Assembly (NCBI RefSeq): GCF_000018025.1
Contig: NC_009831.1
Coordinates: 5,208,001-5,272,000 of the forward strand
Length of the DNA stretch: 64,000 nt
Direction of reading: 5' to 3'
Origin: Shewanella sediminis HAW-EB3
Lineage (GTDB): Bacteria; Pseudomonadota; Gammaproteobacteria; Enterobacterales; Shewanellaceae
Below the pieces are notes generated by a model. It was given only the letters and a program-made list of their open reading frames with translations, was not told the DNA's origin and did not search any database. The position numbers and the translations under genes are program-made. Shown here in pieces: positions 63,672-64,000 of the stretch. Numbering within the stretch: the first letter of the stretch is position 1; each line of letters opens with the position of its first letter.

Positions 63672-64000
63672 TTAAAGGTCGTCTGCTAAACTAGCCGGAG
63701 GCCAGTTTTCGAGACGCATACCTAACGACAGTCCGCGAGAAGCTAAAACATCCTTAATTTCAGTAAGAGATTTCTTACCTAAGTTAGGAGTCTTAAGCAG
63801 CTCAACTTCTGTGCGCTGTACCAGATCACCGATGTAATGAATCGCTTCAGCCTTCAAACAGTTAGCTGAACGTACAGTTAGCTCTAAATCGTCCACAGGA
63901 CGCAACAGAATCGGATCGAACTCCGGCTTCTCTTCTTTCTGCTCTGGCTCAGTAACATCACGTAGCTCAACAAACGCATCTAACTGTTCAGCTAGAATAG
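63672..64000 (-). CDS. rpoA: RNA polymerase alpha subunit (C-terminal part, cut by the window edge)
   Basis: The last 108 codons are present and the frame continues past base 64000. It shows the linker ([13 protein letters not shown]) and the alpha C-terminal domain: [40 protein letters not shown] and [13 protein letters not shown]. This domain binds UP elements and activators such as CRP. Followed by rplQ in the alpha operon. Confidence 0.98.
   Translation of the reverse strand, partial: ILAEQLDAFVELRDVTEPEQKEEKPEFDPILLRPVDDLELTVRSANCLKAEAIHYIGDLVQRTEVELLKTPNLGKKSLTEIKDVLASRGLSLGMRLENWPPASLADDL

Overview
The window is gammaproteobacterial chromosome, almost certainly Shewanella. The evidence is the gene order (rnpB-rsmI-lpoA-yraN-diaA-dolP; trpS-gph-rpe; pilMNOPQ-aroKB-damX-dam; argE facing argCBFGH; a split ccm cluster with a small cytochrome c5 between its arms; rplQ-rpoA) and the Shewanella-like proteins. 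The genus call is inference from gene content and order, not from a search.

Bases 1 to about 13,200 are a mosaic genomic island ending at the RNase P RNA gene. From left to right: (a) a protein running off the left edge that joins a rolling-circle Rep-like domain to a UvrD/Rep-type SF1 helicase, with a palindrome and a row of four 22-bp iteron-like repeats near it; (b) an AT-rich coiled-coil protein of unknown function; (c) a four-gene cassette, tyrosine recombinase - tandem AAA+ ATPase - DUF6641-like - DUF2787, flanked by a 17-bp direct repeat with one mismatch (3756-3772 and 7916-7932), so possibly a 4.2-kb element nested in the island; (d) a BsuBI/PstI-type restriction-modification system whose methylase start is preceded by a canonical LexA box, with a small winged-helix-like gene behind the endonuclease; (e) a large DUF6538-type tyrosine recombinase that starts just beyond the 3' end of rnpB and is the likely integrase of the whole island.

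From 13,200 to 47,000 the content is core chromosome: rRNA methylation (rsmI), envelope biogenesis (lpoA, dolP, mrcA), replication timing (diaA), a DMT permease with a divergent LysR regulator, trpS-gph-rpe, a Shewanella-type small secreted protein with a DUF2970 partner, dam-damX-aroB-aroK, the type IV pilus alignment and secretin operon pilMNOPQ, the arginine regulon split around putative ARG boxes, ppc with a DUF1439 lipoprotein, and cinA/pncC.

From 47,480 to 53,070 lies a complete rRNA operon on the minus strand (16S-23S-5S, no tRNA in the spacer) with two recognisable rRNA promoters. From 53,178 to 62,110 is the cytochrome c maturation locus: ccmF-ccmG-ccmH-tlpA on minus, ccmI on plus, a cytochrome c5 gene on minus, and ccmABCDE on plus. 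An orphan ABC-type substrate-binding protein follows. The window ends in rplQ and the 3' end of rpoA, at the end of the ribosomal protein region.
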